A stretch of 64,000 nucleotides of DNA from positions 248,001 through 312,000 of the forward strand of contig AP018794.1 in NCBI GenBank assembly GCA_009731425.1, written 5' to 3'. Positions 25,503 to 34,941 of the stretch are shown here, piece after piece. The position numbers and the translations under genes are program-made. Every line of letters begins with the position of its first letter. The first letter of the stretch is position 1. This stretch comes from Lachnospiraceae bacterium KM106-2. Its GTDB lineage: Bacteria > Bacillota > Clostridia > Lachnospirales > Lachnospiraceae. The notes below the pieces were generated by a model. That model had not been told where the DNA came from. It searched no databases and saw only the letters and a list, made by a program, of their open reading frames with translations.

Positions 25503-26633
25503 ATGATTGACTTAAGAGAAAGTAGAGATAAAATCGACACCATCGATCGTCAGATTGTGAAGTTATTCGAGGATAGAATGAAAGTATCTAATGACGTTGC
25601 AGAGTATAAAATTGCAACCGGCAAAAAGGTATACGATAAGCAACGAGAAGATGAGAAGTTAGCCGTATTAAGAGGCTATGCCACAGACGAATTTAATAAA
25701 CATGGGATCGAAGAATTGTTTACGCAAATCATGTCAATTAGTCGCAAACTCCAATATGGAAAAGTAGCGAATGAAGGTTTAGAACTTGGGTTTACAGAAG
25801 GACAATTACATACGGATAAGCAAGTGCGGGTTGCATATTTTGGAGAACCAGGTTCCTATTCCGAACAAGCCATGATCGAAGTGTTCGGAGAAAATATAAA
25901 AGCAGCATCCTCCTCTACATTTCAAGGAGTGATGGAGTTACTGAAAAATCATGAAGTCGAATATGCAGTTCTTCCGATTGAGAATTCTTCCACAGGAGGA
26001 ATCGATGATATCTATGACCTATTAGTAGATTACAATCATACCATCATCGGAGAACACATTTTAAAAGTAGAACATGCCTTGTTAGCGGTAGATGGTGCGA
26101 CCATGGACGATATTAAGACGGTCTATTCTCATGAACAAGGACTACGCCAATGCAAGCATTTCTTTGATGATAGAGATGTTGAACTAATTAAGTGCAAGTC
26201 GACGTCGGGAGCAGCAAAGAAGATTATTGAAGATGGTGATAGGACGCAGGCGGCAATCTCTAGTAAGCGTGCAGCGACAACCTATGGACTTAATATCCTT
26301 GCGGAAAAGATTAATGAGGAAGAACTGAATGCAACTCGTTTTATTATCATTACGAATCAGAAGATATACTTAAAGGATGCAGATATCGTAAGTATCTCTT
26401 TTGAGGCACCTCATGAAAAAGGTACTTTATATAATATGTTAAGCAATGTTATCTATAACAGCTTAAATATGACTAAGATTGAATCAAGACCGATGAAGGG
26501 AAGAAGATGGGAATACCGTTTCTTTATTGAATTTGAGGGGAATATCAATATGCCTGCGGTTAAGAATGCGCTTTATGGGATTAGAGAAGAAGCAACAAAT
26601 TTCCGTTTATTGGGAAATATGAAGACAATATAA
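25503..26633 (+). CDS. pheA: bifunctional chorismate mutase / prephenate dehydratase (P-protein)
   Basis: 376 residues: an AroQ-type chorismate mutase (1-90; LRESRDKIDTIDRQIVKLFE), a prephenate dehydratase domain (~107-285; AYFGEPGSYSEQA, IENSSTGGI, and the catalytic TRF at 278-280) and a C-terminal ACT domain with ESRP (327-330) for phenylalanine feedback. The usual GALV motif of the ACT site is replaced by KGTLYNML, as in some other Firmicutes. It converts chorismate to phenylpyruvate. GGAGG precedes ATG 25503. Monocistronic. Confidence 0.95.
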   Translation: MIDLRESRDKIDTIDRQIVKLFEDRMKVSNDVAEYKIATGKKVYDKQREDEKLAVLRGYATDEFNKHGIEELFTQIMSISRKLQYGKVANEGLELGFTEGQLHTDKQVRVAYFGEPGSYSEQAMIEVFGENIKAASSSTFQGVMELLKNHEVEYAVLPIENSSTGGIDDIYDLLVDYNHTIIGEHILKVEHALLAVDGATMDDIKTVYSHEQGLRQCKHFFDDRDVELIKCKSTSGAAKKIIEDGDRTQAAISSKRAATTYGLNILAEKINEEELNATRFIIITNQKIYLKDADIVSISFEAPHEKGTLYNMLSNVIYNSLNMTKIESRPMKGRRWEYRFFIEFEGNINMPAVKNALYGIREEATNFRLLGNMKTI

Positions 26634-26757
26634 GAAAAGAGAACAGATTATTTTCATATTTTAATCACACTTTCTTCATATTTTGTTGTTACTATATGGT
26701 TACAAGATAGATAAGAAATAAAAATGCTTTTTCATAGAAAGAAAGGGGAAATAAAAT

Positions 26758-28281
26758 ATGTACAACAATGAGAATGATATGAATCAAAATGAATATACAA
26801 ACCAAGAAGGAAATGGAGTAGGTACAGAGCAATTTACACAGCAGCAATCCCAGCAACAGTACCAACAGCAGTTTCAACAACAATATGAACAACCATTTTA
26901 TGGTCAGCCAGGATTTGATAACTCAAATTTAAATAATCAGGCAAGGCCAAAGAAAAAGAAAAAGTTTGTTAAGACAGCAGGATTTATTTTAGCAGTCGCT
27001 TTAGTAGCAGGGGGAACTTATTACGTAGCCGATCGTTATCAGATAAATCAAGCAAATGAACAGTTAGCAGATACTCAGAACAATAGTTCATCATCTTCTA
27101 CATCAAACGATACAAATACAACAAAATTAGAGACTACCAGTAAAGTGGATTCAGCCACTAAGGGAAGTGTATCCGATGTTGTTGATGCAGTAATGCCATC
27201 GATCGTATCCATTAATGTAAAAGCGAATGTACAGTCTAATTATTTTGGTCAGACAGTAGAGCAAGAACAAGAAGGAAGCGGTTCAGGTATTATCATTGGT
27301 CAAAACAGTTCAGAAATTCTAATCGCAACCAATAACCATGTAGTAGATGGTGCTAATTCATTAGAAGTAGTATTCAGTGATGAAAAAACAGTAACAGCAA
27401 CTGTAAAAGGTACAGATTCTTCTAATGACCTTGCAGTTGTTAGTGTTCCAACTAAAAATGTAGAAAATTCAACACTTAAGAAGATCAAAATTGCAACACT
27501 TGGTAAATCCGATGAAGTAAAAGCAGGAGAAATGGTTATTGCTATCGGTAATGCATTAGGATATGGTCAATCTGTAACAGTTGGTTATATCAGTGCTGTA
27601 AACCGTACGGTTCAAACAGAAGATTACACAATGAAATTATTACAGACAGATGCAGCAATCAACCCTGGTAACAGTGGCGGTGCTTTATTAAATGCAAGTG
27701 GTCAGGTAATTGGTATTAATTCAGTTAAATTCTCAGATGAATCAGTTGAAGGTATGGGATATGCAATTCCAATTACTTATGCAGTACCAATCATCCAAGA
27801 ATTAATGAACTCAGAACCAATTTCAGAAAGTGAGCAGGCTTATCTTGGTATTTATGGTCAAGATGTAACAGAGACATTAGCTCAAAGATTCGGTTTACCA
27901 GAAGGTGTCTATGTTACTGATATCTCTACAGGTTCCCCAGCTGCTAAAGGTGGTATTGAAAAAGGCGATGTTATCGTGAAATTTGGAGATAGAGAAGTTA
28001 GCACAATGACTGAATTACAAAAATTAATTTCAAATAAACGTGCAGGAACAGAAGTTACAATTACAGTAAAACGTTCGAATGGCTCCACATATAAAGAAAA
28101 AGAGATTAAGATTACATTAGGAAAGAAATCAGAATCTTCTTCTAGTCAGTCAAATAGCAACAGTAGTGACAGTAACAACAATAGTAGCAGTAATGGATAT
28201 AATCCTTATGGAAATAGTAACGGAAACAACAATGGAAATAGCAGCCAGGATTCTAACGGATATGGAATTTTTGGTAACTAG
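26758..28281 (+). CDS. htrA: HtrA/DegP-like S1C serine protease with PDZ domain
   Basis: 507-residue membrane-anchored quality-control protease. A Gln-rich cytoplasmic N-terminus (~60 residues) and a lysine cluster precede the helix at ~74-92. The trypsin-like domain has His194 (NNHVVDG), Asp224 (SNDLAVV) and Ser306 (NPGNSGGAL); one PDZ domain lies at ~360-455. The C-terminal ~50 residues are a Ser/Asn/Gly-rich tail. Acts outside the membrane on misfolded proteins. Start chosen with GAAAGGGG upstream. Confidence 0.95.
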   Translation: MYNNENDMNQNEYTNQEGNGVGTEQFTQQQSQQQYQQQFQQQYEQPFYGQPGFDNSNLNNQARPKKKKKFVKTAGFILAVALVAGGTYYVADRYQINQANEQLADTQNNSSSSSTSNDTNTTKLETTSKVDSATKGSVSDVVDAVMPSIVSINVKANVQSNYFGQTVEQEQEGSGSGIIIGQNSSEILIATNNHVVDGANSLEVVFSDEKTVTATVKGTDSSNDLAVVSVPTKNVENSTLKKIKIATLGKSDEVKAGEMVIAIGNALGYGQSVTVGYISAVNRTVQTEDYTMKLLQTDAAINPGNSGGALLNASGQVIGINSVKFSDESVEGMGYAIPITYAVPIIQELMNSEPISESEQAYLGIYGQDVTETLAQRFGLPEGVYVTDISTGSPAAKGGIEKGDVIVKFGDREVSTMTELQKLISNKRAGTEVTITVKRSNGSTYKEKEIKITLGKKSESSSSQSNSNSSDSNNNSSSNGYNPYGNSNGNNNGNSSQDSNGYGIFGN

Positions 28282-28316
28282 TAGCAATATTGCATAAAAG
28301 CAGGAATTAAGAAGAG

Positions 28317-28364
28317 ACTTTACGGGAAAATCATAGAATTTATGATCTTTTCGTAAAGTTTTTT
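28317..28364 (+). terminator. rho-independent terminator
   Basis: Long stem closed by ACTTTACG / CGTAAAGT and extended by about ten more pairs (one mismatch) around a small loop, then six T. Ends htrA. Confidence 0.85.
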
Positions 28365-28440
28365 CGTTTAACGCTTGTATTTTTTGAAATATCGTGTATG
28401 ATATGGAATGCATTTGATTATTTTGCAAAAGGAGTAGAAA

Positions 28441-29385
28441 ATGGAGCAAGTGACAATTCGATCATATGTGGATCAACTGCCGCTTAGTGTGTTGATCTCA
28501 CAGCCGAAGACTCCGAAAGCCATTGTTCAGATTCTACATGGAATGTGTGAGCATAAAGAAAGATATCTTCCGTTTATGGAATATCTGACGGAACAAGGAT
28601 ATGTTTGTATTATTCATGATCATAGAGGACATGGCAAGAGTGTTTTACGTCAAGAAGACTTAGGATACTTTTATCAGGACGGAGCAAGAGCACTTGTAGA
28701 AGACGCCAATCAGGTGAGTCGTTATGTGAGAAAGAGGTATAGAGGCTTGCCTTTATATTTATTTGGACATAGTATGGGATCTCTGATTGCAAGAGTTTAC
28801 GTTAAGAATTATGATTCTGTTGTAAATGGTTTAATCCTTTGTGGTAGTCCGAGCAATAATCGAATGGCTGGAGTTGGGACGGTATTAGCAAAGTTGGTTG
28901 GAAAGCTAAGAGATGACCACAACCCAGGTCAATGGTTCCAGAAGATGGCATGCGGAAAATATAACAAGGATATAACAGATGCAAAGAGTCGTAACCAATG
29001 GATTTGTACAGATGAGAAAGTTGTGGAAAAATATGATCAAGATCCGCTCTGTAATTTCATTTTCACAATTAATGGTTTTGAGAATTTATTTAAGTTAGTT
29101 CATCGCGTATACAGTAAATATGGATGGACAGTTAGTAATCCGGGGATGCCGGTCTGGTTTATTTCAGGTGAACATGATCCCTGTATGGTAGGAGAAAAGC
29201 AATTAAAGCAGGCTGCTGCATTTATGGAACAGGTTGGGTATCAGCATGTTTCATGGAAGATTTATAAAGGGATGCGCCATGAAATTTTAAATGAACAAAG
29301 ACATAAAATCGTATTTCAGGATATTGCAGAGAAGTTGGAGATCTGGTACGACAGGAAGAACTTAAGTAAAAATAATTATAGTTAG
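28441..29385 (+). CDS. alpha/beta hydrolase, monoacylglycerol lipase-like
   Basis: 314-residue cytoplasmic serine hydrolase of the lysophospholipase/monoacylglycerol lipase type. Seen are the oxyanion HGMCEH, HDHRGHGKS, nucleophile elbow FGHSMGS, acid-loop GEHDPC and catalytic His in KGMRHEILNE. No signal peptide. AAAGGAG precedes the ATG. It is followed after 13 nt by the Mrr-like gene, so probably a two-gene transcript. Probable role in hydrolysing lipid esters. Confidence 0.9.
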   Translation: MEQVTIRSYVDQLPLSVLISQPKTPKAIVQILHGMCEHKERYLPFMEYLTEQGYVCIIHDHRGHGKSVLRQEDLGYFYQDGARALVEDANQVSRYVRKRYRGLPLYLFGHSMGSLIARVYVKNYDSVVNGLILCGSPSNNRMAGVGTVLAKLVGKLRDDHNPGQWFQKMACGKYNKDITDAKSRNQWICTDEKVVEKYDQDPLCNFIFTINGFENLFKLVHRVYSKYGWTVSNPGMPVWFISGEHDPCMVGEKQLKQAAAFMEQVGYQHVSWKIYKGMRHEILNEQRHKIVFQDIAEKLEIWYDRKNLSKNNYS

Positions 29386-29398
29386 GCTAGCGATTAGA

Positions 29399-29983
29399 AT
29401 GAGGGCAGAAGATATTAAAACCATAGGAATAGGCATAATACTAGCAGTGGTAGTCTATTTCATTTTCAAATCTAGTAAGAAGAAATATTATCTTTCTAGA
29501 TCATTACAAAAGATAGATGTAATGTCCGGAATTCATTTTGAACATTATTTAGCATACCAGTTTAGAAAGTTAGGATATCGTGTGAAAGTAACTCCGCCAA
29601 GTGGTGATTTTGGAGCTGATCTGATCATTCGTAAATGGGGCAGAAAAGCAGTTGTCCAAGCGAAACGATATCAGGGAAGTGTTGGTATCAAGGCGGTGCA
29701 GGAGGCGATTGGTGCAAGAGAGTATTACAAGGCAAAGCAGGCAATTGTGATCACCAATAGTTACTACACCAGTGCAGCGATCAAACTGGCAAAGGCATCA
29801 AATGTTGTTTTGTGGGATCGAGGTCATATGATCGAAGAATTTGGCTTAGTGGAGTACAAACATCAGAAGGAACTACACTGTCCAATCTGTCAAAGCCCGC
29901 TTGTGGTGCGGAATGGTAAGTTTGGTGAATTTTATGGATGCACAAATTATCCTAACTGTAGTTATACTAAAAATATAGATTAA
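29399..29983 (+). CDS. membrane-tethered Mrr-like nuclease with topoisomerase zinc finger
   Basis: 194 residues: an N-terminal membrane helix (~8-24), an Mrr/restriction-endonuclease fold domain with SGDFGADLIIRKWGRKAVVQ then AKRY (the D...QxK catalytic pattern, residues ~74-97), and a C-terminal four-Cys zinc finger CPICQSP...FYGCTNYPNC of the topoisomerase type. Such stand-alone proteins are common in Firmicutes and need not belong to a restriction system. No methyltransferase is nearby. The ribosome site is weak. Confidence 0.85.
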   Translation: MRAEDIKTIGIGIILAVVVYFIFKSSKKKYYLSRSLQKIDVMSGIHFEHYLAYQFRKLGYRVKVTPPSGDFGADLIIRKWGRKAVVQAKRYQGSVGIKAVQEAIGAREYYKAKQAIVITNSYYTSAAIKLAKASNVVLWDRGHMIEEFGLVEYKHQKELHCPICQSPLVVRNGKFGEFYGCTNYPNCSYTKNID

Positions 29984-29987
29984 GAAA

Positions 29988-30020
29988 AACCAAGCAGTAT
30001 TTATAGCTGCTTGGTTTTTT
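29988..30020 (+). terminator. rho-independent terminator
   Basis: Perfect 10-bp stem AACCAAGCAG / CTGCTTGGTT, 9-nt loop, six T. Confidence 0.9.
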
Positions 30021-30112
30021 CTATTCAAGGAGGGTTATGGGTTGACCAATGAGAGAGAGAGGAGTACCATTAAATGTGATTTTGTTTCATGATAGAAATG
30101 GGAGGAATTAAT

Positions 30113-30607
30113 ATGGTTCAGAGCGTAAGAGAACAGATTTTACATTTGATTGAAAGTGACAGTCGTTTATGTCCAGCAGAAATTGCTACCATGGTGGGAA
30201 TTACTGAGGGAGAAGCCGAAGAAGAAATCGAACAGATGGAGAAAGAACATATCATCTGTGGATATCATACCTTGATCAATTGGGCGAAAGCAAAGGAAGA
30301 TGATATTACAGCCATGATCGAACTTCGTGTAACACCACAAGATGGAGACGGATATGAAAAGATAGCGGAATATATCAGTCAGTTTCCACAAGTGGAGACT
30401 CTATATTTGATGTCTGGAGCTTATGATTTCTTAGTTACGATCAAAGGAAAGACGTTAAAAGAAATCTCATTATTTGTATCAGGAAAGTTAGCCAGTATGA
30501 AAGAAGTGCAAAGTACTACTACACATTTCGCACTGACAAAATATAAAGAATTAGGCGTTGATATGGAAGCTAAGAAAATAGATGAAAGAATGGTGATCAC
30601 CCCATGA
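30113..30607 (+). CDS. Lrp/AsnC-family regulator
   Basis: 164-residue regulator. The N-terminal HTH (ILHLIESDSRLCPAEIATMV) is followed by a RAM ligand-binding domain (residues ~65-145). GGGAGG lies seven bases before ATG 30113; an in-frame ATG at 30089 has no such site. The stop overlaps the next gene's start in ATGA, so the two proteins are translationally coupled. The pair is common in Firmicutes and suggests control by an amino acid. Autoregulation is likely. Confidence 0.9.
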   Translation: MVQSVREQILHLIESDSRLCPAEIATMVGITEGEAEEEIEQMEKEHIICGYHTLINWAKAKEDDITAMIELRVTPQDGDGYEKIAEYISQFPQVETLYLMSGAYDFLVTIKGKTLKEISLFVSGKLASMKEVQSTTTHFALTKYKELGVDMEAKKIDERMVITP

Positions 30608-31773
30608 GAGAGCTATTATCAAAAAAAGCGGTCGGCTTAAAGCCATCCGGCATTCGAAAGTTTTTTGATGTGGCAAATGAAATGGAGGACGTCATTTCAC
30701 TTGGAGTAGGTGAGCCGGATTTTGATACCCCTTGGCATATCAGGGAAGAAGGAATTAATTCATTTCATAAAGGAAGAACCTTTTATACATCCAATGCAGG
30801 ATTAATGGATCTTCGAAAAGAAATCTGTAAGTACATAAAGAAAAAGCAAAATCTCACATATGATCCTGAAAAGGAAGTATTACTTACCGTGGGAGGAAGC
30901 GAGGGCATCGATGCGGCTTTACGAGCTTTGTTAAACCCTGGTGACGAGGTTATCTATATCGAACCATGTTTCGTGTCTTATCTTCCTTGTATCGTACTAG
31001 CGGATGGAGTACCAAAGCCAATCGCTTTATCGGAAGAGAATGGCTATCGATTGACAAGAGAGCAGCTAGAGAAAGCAATCACCCCTAAGACAAAGGTCTT
31101 AATGTTATCTTATCCGAATAATCCGACGGGTGCGATTATGGAACGGAAAGATTATGAAGCATTGATAGATTTGATCATAGAGCATGATCTTATTGTGATT
31201 TCAGATGAAATCTATAGTGAACTAACCTATGAGAAGGAAACGGTCAGCATTGCTAGTCTTCCAGGAATGCAGGAGAGAACTATCATCATTAATGGCTTTT
31301 CGAAAGCATATGCTATGACAGGATGGCGTCTCGGTTATGCACTAGCAAACCCTGTTATTATGGAGCAGATGGTGAAGATCCATCAGTTTGCAATCATGTG
31401 TGCGCCAACGACCAGTCAATATGCAGCGATTGAAGCAATGCGAAATGGCGATGATGACGTGACGATGATGTGCCAGTCTTATAACCAGAGAAGAAGATAT
31501 CTATTAAGTGAATTTAAGCGGCTTGGATTACCTTGTTTTGAGCCACATGGAGCATTTTATACATTCCCCAATATTAGTGAATTTGGTATGACAAGTGAAG
31601 AATTTGCAACAAGACTGTTGAAGGAAGAAAGGTTAGCCGTAGTTCCTGGCAGTGCATTTGGAGAGTGTGGAGAAGGACATGTAAGAATTTCCTACGCATA
31701 TTCTGTTCAAGAAATTAAGCAGGCAATGAAGCGAATGGAAAGATTTATTCATAAATTGCGAGATGATCAGTAG
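30604..31773 (+). CDS. class I/II PLP-dependent aminotransferase
   Basis: 389-residue fold-type I aminotransferase of the aspartate/aromatic group. Lys234 in NGFSKAYAMTGWRLGY binds PLP. SYPNNPTGA, SDEIYSELTY and RISYAYS are the usual cofactor and substrate-arginine motifs. Coupled to the upstream Lrp regulator by a 4-nt overlap. Its amino-acid specificity cannot be read from the sequence. Confidence 0.94.
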   Translation: MRELLSKKAVGLKPSGIRKFFDVANEMEDVISLGVGEPDFDTPWHIREEGINSFHKGRTFYTSNAGLMDLRKEICKYIKKKQNLTYDPEKEVLLTVGGSEGIDAALRALLNPGDEVIYIEPCFVSYLPCIVLADGVPKPIALSEENGYRLTREQLEKAITPKTKVLMLSYPNNPTGAIMERKDYEALIDLIIEHDLIVISDEIYSELTYEKETVSIASLPGMQERTIIINGFSKAYAMTGWRLGYALANPVIMEQMVKIHQFAIMCAPTTSQYAAIEAMRNGDDDVTMMCQSYNQRRRYLLSEFKRLGLPCFEPHGAFYTFPNISEFGMTSEEFATRLLKEERLAVVPGSAFGECGEGHVRISYAYSVQEIKQAMKRMERFIHKLRDDQ

Positions 31774-31819
31774 AATGAACTAGTACGAGAGAAGGCAATA
31801 GAAAAGGAGCAGTTATACA

Positions 31820-32680
31820 ATGAAACAAGTGATCACGAGGGAGAAAATATTAGAATATTTGATCTTGACATTTGCATCTGTTATTTTAGTTTTGGGTGTC
31901 TATTTATTTAAATTTCCCAACAACTTTTCGTTCGGTGGAGTAACCGGTCTGGCAGTTATCTTAAATCGATTTTTTCGATTTAGTGCCAGTTCCTTTACCT
32001 TTATCATTAATATGCTGTTATTAGGTGTCGGCTTTATTTTCCTTGGAAGAGGATTTGGTATCAAGACGGTCTATGTTACCGTGTTGACATCAGTCGGATT
32101 TAGTTTGATGGAACATTTCTTTCCGATGAGCAGACCTTTGACAACACAGCCAGTATTGGAATTGATCTATGCGATCGTAATTCCAGCCATTAGTGCAGCG
32201 ATGTTGTTTAATATTGAGGCTTCCAGCGGTGGTACTGATATCATCGCTATGATCTTAAAGAAATATACCACCTTAAATATCGGAAGTGCCTTATTTGTTG
32301 TGGATTTTATTATTGTAGTTTGTTCCTTTTTTGCATTTGATGCAGAAACCGGATTATTTTCGTTTGTTGGTCTGATGGCAAAATCATTAGTTATTGATAA
32401 TGTGATTGAAAATATTAATCTATGCAAATATTTTACGATCATATGCGACAGACCAGATGAGATCTGCAATTTTATCCATAATGAAATTCATAGAAGTGCG
32501 ACGATCTTTAAAGCAGAGGGATCCTATGAGCATGGAAATAAGACGATCATCCTTACGGTAATGAAGCGTAGTCAGGCGGTTCATCTTCGAAATCATATTC
32601 ATGAAAAAGATCCTGAGGCATTTATCATGATCACCAACAGCAGCGAAATTATCGGGAAAGGTTTCCGAGGACTAAATTAA
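31820..32680 (+). CDS. YitT-family membrane protein
   Basis: 286 residues: five to six membrane helices (FKFPNNFSFGGVTGLAVILN at the start, SSGGTDIIAMIL in the middle) and a cytoplasmic C-terminal DUF2179 domain (~215-286). The family is widespread in Firmicutes with no settled function. AAAGGAG precedes the ATG. Its small gap from the aminotransferase gene suggests co-transcription. Confidence 0.9.
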   Translation: MKQVITREKILEYLILTFASVILVLGVYLFKFPNNFSFGGVTGLAVILNRFFRFSASSFTFIINMLLLGVGFIFLGRGFGIKTVYVTVLTSVGFSLMEHFFPMSRPLTTQPVLELIYAIVIPAISAAMLFNIEASSGGTDIIAMILKKYTTLNIGSALFVVDFIIVVCSFFAFDAETGLFSFVGLMAKSLVIDNVIENINLCKYFTIICDRPDEICNFIHNEIHRSATIFKAEGSYEHGNKTIILTVMKRSQAVHLRNHIHEKDPEAFIMITNSSEIIGKGFRGLN

Positions 32681-32741
32681 TCCTTATATTTGTCGATATC
32701 TTATTATGTAAGAAAGATTACGACAAAGGAGGGGTGTAATT

Positions 32742-33386
32742 ATGGCTTACATGAATATTGATTATTTATCAATTAATATGACAGGAATGCTAGGCGATTA
32801 TGGAATTATACGAAGTGGTTCTTATGGAAAGCTATTAAAGAAATACTATGCAGAAAATAAGAACGACGCAGCAAGTGGTTCTTCTTCTACGACTCAGTCC
32901 AAATTGATGTCTGTTAAGAGTGAAGCCGATGATCTGAAAGCGTCAGCAGAAAGTTTGACAGTACAAGGAAGTAAGTCGCTTTTTGCAGAAGGTAATCGTG
33001 ATAAGATCGCCACAGCAGTAAATAAGTTCGTGTCAGATTACAACGATACCGTAAAGGGTGCTTCCGAGACGAAAAATAAGGATATCTCACGTTATGTTTC
33101 GAGTATGACGTTCCAGACCAATGCTTATAAGACTAGTCTTGAAAAGGTTGGTATCAAAGTAAATGGCGATCAAACGCTTACGGTTGATACAACTAAGCTA
33201 AAAGAAGCTAAATTATCAGATCTTAAAACACTTTTCTCAGGAAGCTATTCCTATGCAGACAGTGTTGCCAATAAGGCAGAACAGATCTCAAAGCTTGCTA
33301 CAAAAGCAAGTGGATTTCCAACTTATCAAAGCAATGGTATGTTTGGTACAACAAGTCAATATCAGTCGTATAACTGGTATCTATAA
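32742..33386 (+). CDS. FliD-like (flagellar cap related) orphan protein
   Basis: 214 residues, no signal peptide. The middle and C-terminal part (AVNKFVSDYNDTV, SSMTFQTNAYKTSLEKVGIK, GDQTLTVDTTKLKEA, LKTLFSG) follows the pattern of the FliD C-terminal domain, although the protein is less than half of FliD length and no flagellar gene is nearby. The N-terminal IRSGSYGKLLKKYY recurs in clostridial proteins of this kind, from memory. GGAGG precedes the ATG; a terminator follows. Cellular role unclear. Confidence 0.65.
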   Translation: MAYMNIDYLSINMTGMLGDYGIIRSGSYGKLLKKYYAENKNDAASGSSSTTQSKLMSVKSEADDLKASAESLTVQGSKSLFAEGNRDKIATAVNKFVSDYNDTVKGASETKNKDISRYVSSMTFQTNAYKTSLEKVGIKVNGDQTLTVDTTKLKEAKLSDLKTLFSGSYSYADSVANKAEQISKLATKASGFPTYQSNGMFGTTSQYQSYNWYL

Positions 33387-33395
33387 GAGAAGAGA

Positions 33396-33430
33396 GTGCT
33401 TTGGACATTTATTGTCCAAGGCACTTTTTT
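33396..33430 (+). terminator. rho-independent terminator
   Basis: Stem GTGCTTTGGACA / TGTCCAAGGCAC (12 bp, one G-U), loop TTTAT, then six T. Confidence 0.9.
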
Positions 33431-33555
33431 GTTGCTTCTCAATGAAAATGTAGTTGTAATCCTCTCTAAATGGGCGATTATCTGACACCTTTTGATCATG
33501 CAGAGAATATGTTAGTAGTAATAGAATCTGTATTTAGCAACTGAGGAGGTTGTTT

Positions 33556-34548
33556 ATGAGAAAAAAACTATTAGCGGTAGGCATACTGGTTATATTAGTG
33601 CTTACTTCTTTGATGGGGTGTTCAAAAGAGGGGAAGCTTACTAAAGTACGATTAAATGAAGTAGCGCATTCAATCTTTTATGCACCGATGTATGTTGCAA
33701 TTGAGAACGGATACTTTAAGGATCAAGGCTTAGATGTCAAACTTATAAATGGACTTGGAGCAGATAAGACAATGACAGCTGTGCTGTCCGGTGAGGCTGA
33801 TATTGGCTTTATGGGAAGCGAAGCGAGCATCTATGTGTATAATCAAGGTGCATCGGATTACGTGGTGAATTTCGCTCAATTAACGCAACGTGCGGGCAAC
33901 TTCTTGGTATCAAGAAATGCCGATGCTAATTTTAAGTGGACTGATCTGAAAGGCAAGAAAGTATTAGGCGGTCGTGCCGGCGGCATGCCAGAGATGGTAT
34001 TTGAGTATATTTTAATGAAAAATGGTCTGACTCCTGGCAAAGATGTTAAGATCGTTCAGAATATTGACTTTGGTCTTACGGCAGAAGCATTTGCGTCCGG
34101 AAATGGAGACTATACCGTCGAGTTCGAGCCAAGTGCTGAGGCACTGGAACGAGAAGGAAAAGGTAAGGTTGTAGCATCTCTTGGTTTGGAAAGTGGTAAA
34201 GTTCCATATACCGCTTATTCGGCTAAGAAGAGCTATATCGAGAAGAATCCCGAAGTAATCAAGAGATTTACAGAAGCAATTCAAAAAGGTCTCGATTATG
34301 TGAATTCGCATACACCAGAAGAGATTGCAAAGGTGATCAAACCTCAGTTTAAAGAAACGAGTGATGCTTCCCTTGTTAAGATCGTAAAACGTTATTATGA
34401 CCAACAGACTTGGAAAGACAATACAGTATTTGAAAAAGAGAGCTTTAATTTGTTGCAGGATATCTTGATCAATGGTAAAGAGTTAGAGGAGAAGGTTGAT
34501 TATAATAAATTAGTGAATACAGAATATGCAAAGGAAGCTGTGAAATAG
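33556..34548 (+). CDS. ABC-transporter substrate-binding lipoprotein (NMT1/SsuA-like)
   Basis: 330-residue lipoprotein (signal helix, lipobox LMGC with Cys22) with the NMT1/THI5-SsuA fold: LNEVAHSIFYAPMYVAIENG, LVSRNADANFKWTDLKGKKV and GGRAGGMPEM. This family binds thiamine precursors, sulfonates, nitrate or similar ligands. AGGAGG precedes ATG 33556. No ATPase or permease gene is adjacent; the gene stands alone between terminators, so it must share a transporter encoded elsewhere. Ligand unknown. Confidence 0.88.
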   Translation: MRKKLLAVGILVILVLTSLMGCSKEGKLTKVRLNEVAHSIFYAPMYVAIENGYFKDQGLDVKLINGLGADKTMTAVLSGEADIGFMGSEASIYVYNQGASDYVVNFAQLTQRAGNFLVSRNADANFKWTDLKGKKVLGGRAGGMPEMVFEYILMKNGLTPGKDVKIVQNIDFGLTAEAFASGNGDYTVEFEPSAEALEREGKGKVVASLGLESGKVPYTAYSAKKSYIEKNPEVIKRFTEAIQKGLDYVNSHTPEEIAKVIKPQFKETSDASLVKIVKRYYDQQTWKDNTVFEKESFNLLQDILINGKELEEKVDYNKLVNTEYAKEAVK

Positions 34549-34552
34549 AGAA

Positions 34553-34589
34553 AAAGAGGAGCCCTAGTGTGAAACTAGGGCTCCTCTTT
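34553..34589. terminator. strong bidirectional terminator
   Basis: Perfect 16-bp stem AAAGAGGAGCCCTAGT / ACTAGGGCTCCTCTTT with loop GTGAA between convergent genes. Confidence 0.92.
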
Positions 34590-34595
34590 AGTTAA

Positions 34596-34913
34596 CTATG
34601 ATGGAATTTCAAAATCAATCATAAGTTGTCCTTGTGCCATTGCAAAAGTGCGAAGATAACTTGGTTCAAGGACAGTTATCTGACAGGAAGGATAATAAGA
34701 TTGGATCAAGCTGGCAAGGTAGTTGGCCTTGCTTTCGTTCTTCCAATGCTTAATAATAACCATGCCACCTGTATAACCGCGTGCAATCATTCTTTTTATA
34801 AGTTGATCATAAGCGGTTATTGTATTACGTAATGTGTTGAGTATGGATAGAATCCCTTTCTCTTCATAGGTATTCAGGTTATATCCAGTATCTAAAATGA
34901 TGCCGTAATTCAT
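34596..34913 (-). CDS. internally deleted DegV-like protein (mini-DegV)
   Basis: 105 residues. The first ~14 (MNYGIILDTGYNLN) match the start of the neighbouring DegV (MKYGIVVDSGCDIT). The text then jumps directly to the DegV C-terminal region: ITAYDQLIKRMIARGYTGGM, VIIKHW, YYPSCQITVLEPS against STAYDKLVATMYEKGFHGGK, VVINHC, TYPDCEITIMTPS. About 175 middle residues, including most of the fatty-acid-binding domain, are absent with the frame kept. ATG 34913 has GGAGG six bases upstream. It begins 28 nt after the full-length degV gene on the same strand. Either a tandem copy decaying in frame or a small derived protein. Confidence 0.7.
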   Translation of the reverse strand: MNYGIILDTGYNLNTYEEKGILSILNTLRNTITAYDQLIKRMIARGYTGGMVIIKHWKNESKANYLASLIQSYYPSCQITVLEPSYLRTFAMAQGQLMIDFEIPS

Positions 34914-34941
34914 TTGTTGCCTCCATCTGAGATTGTTTTCT

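Noticed and set aside
29399..29983. Restriction-modification system
   Set aside because: Only a stand-alone Mrr-like nuclease; no methyltransferase or specificity gene nearby.
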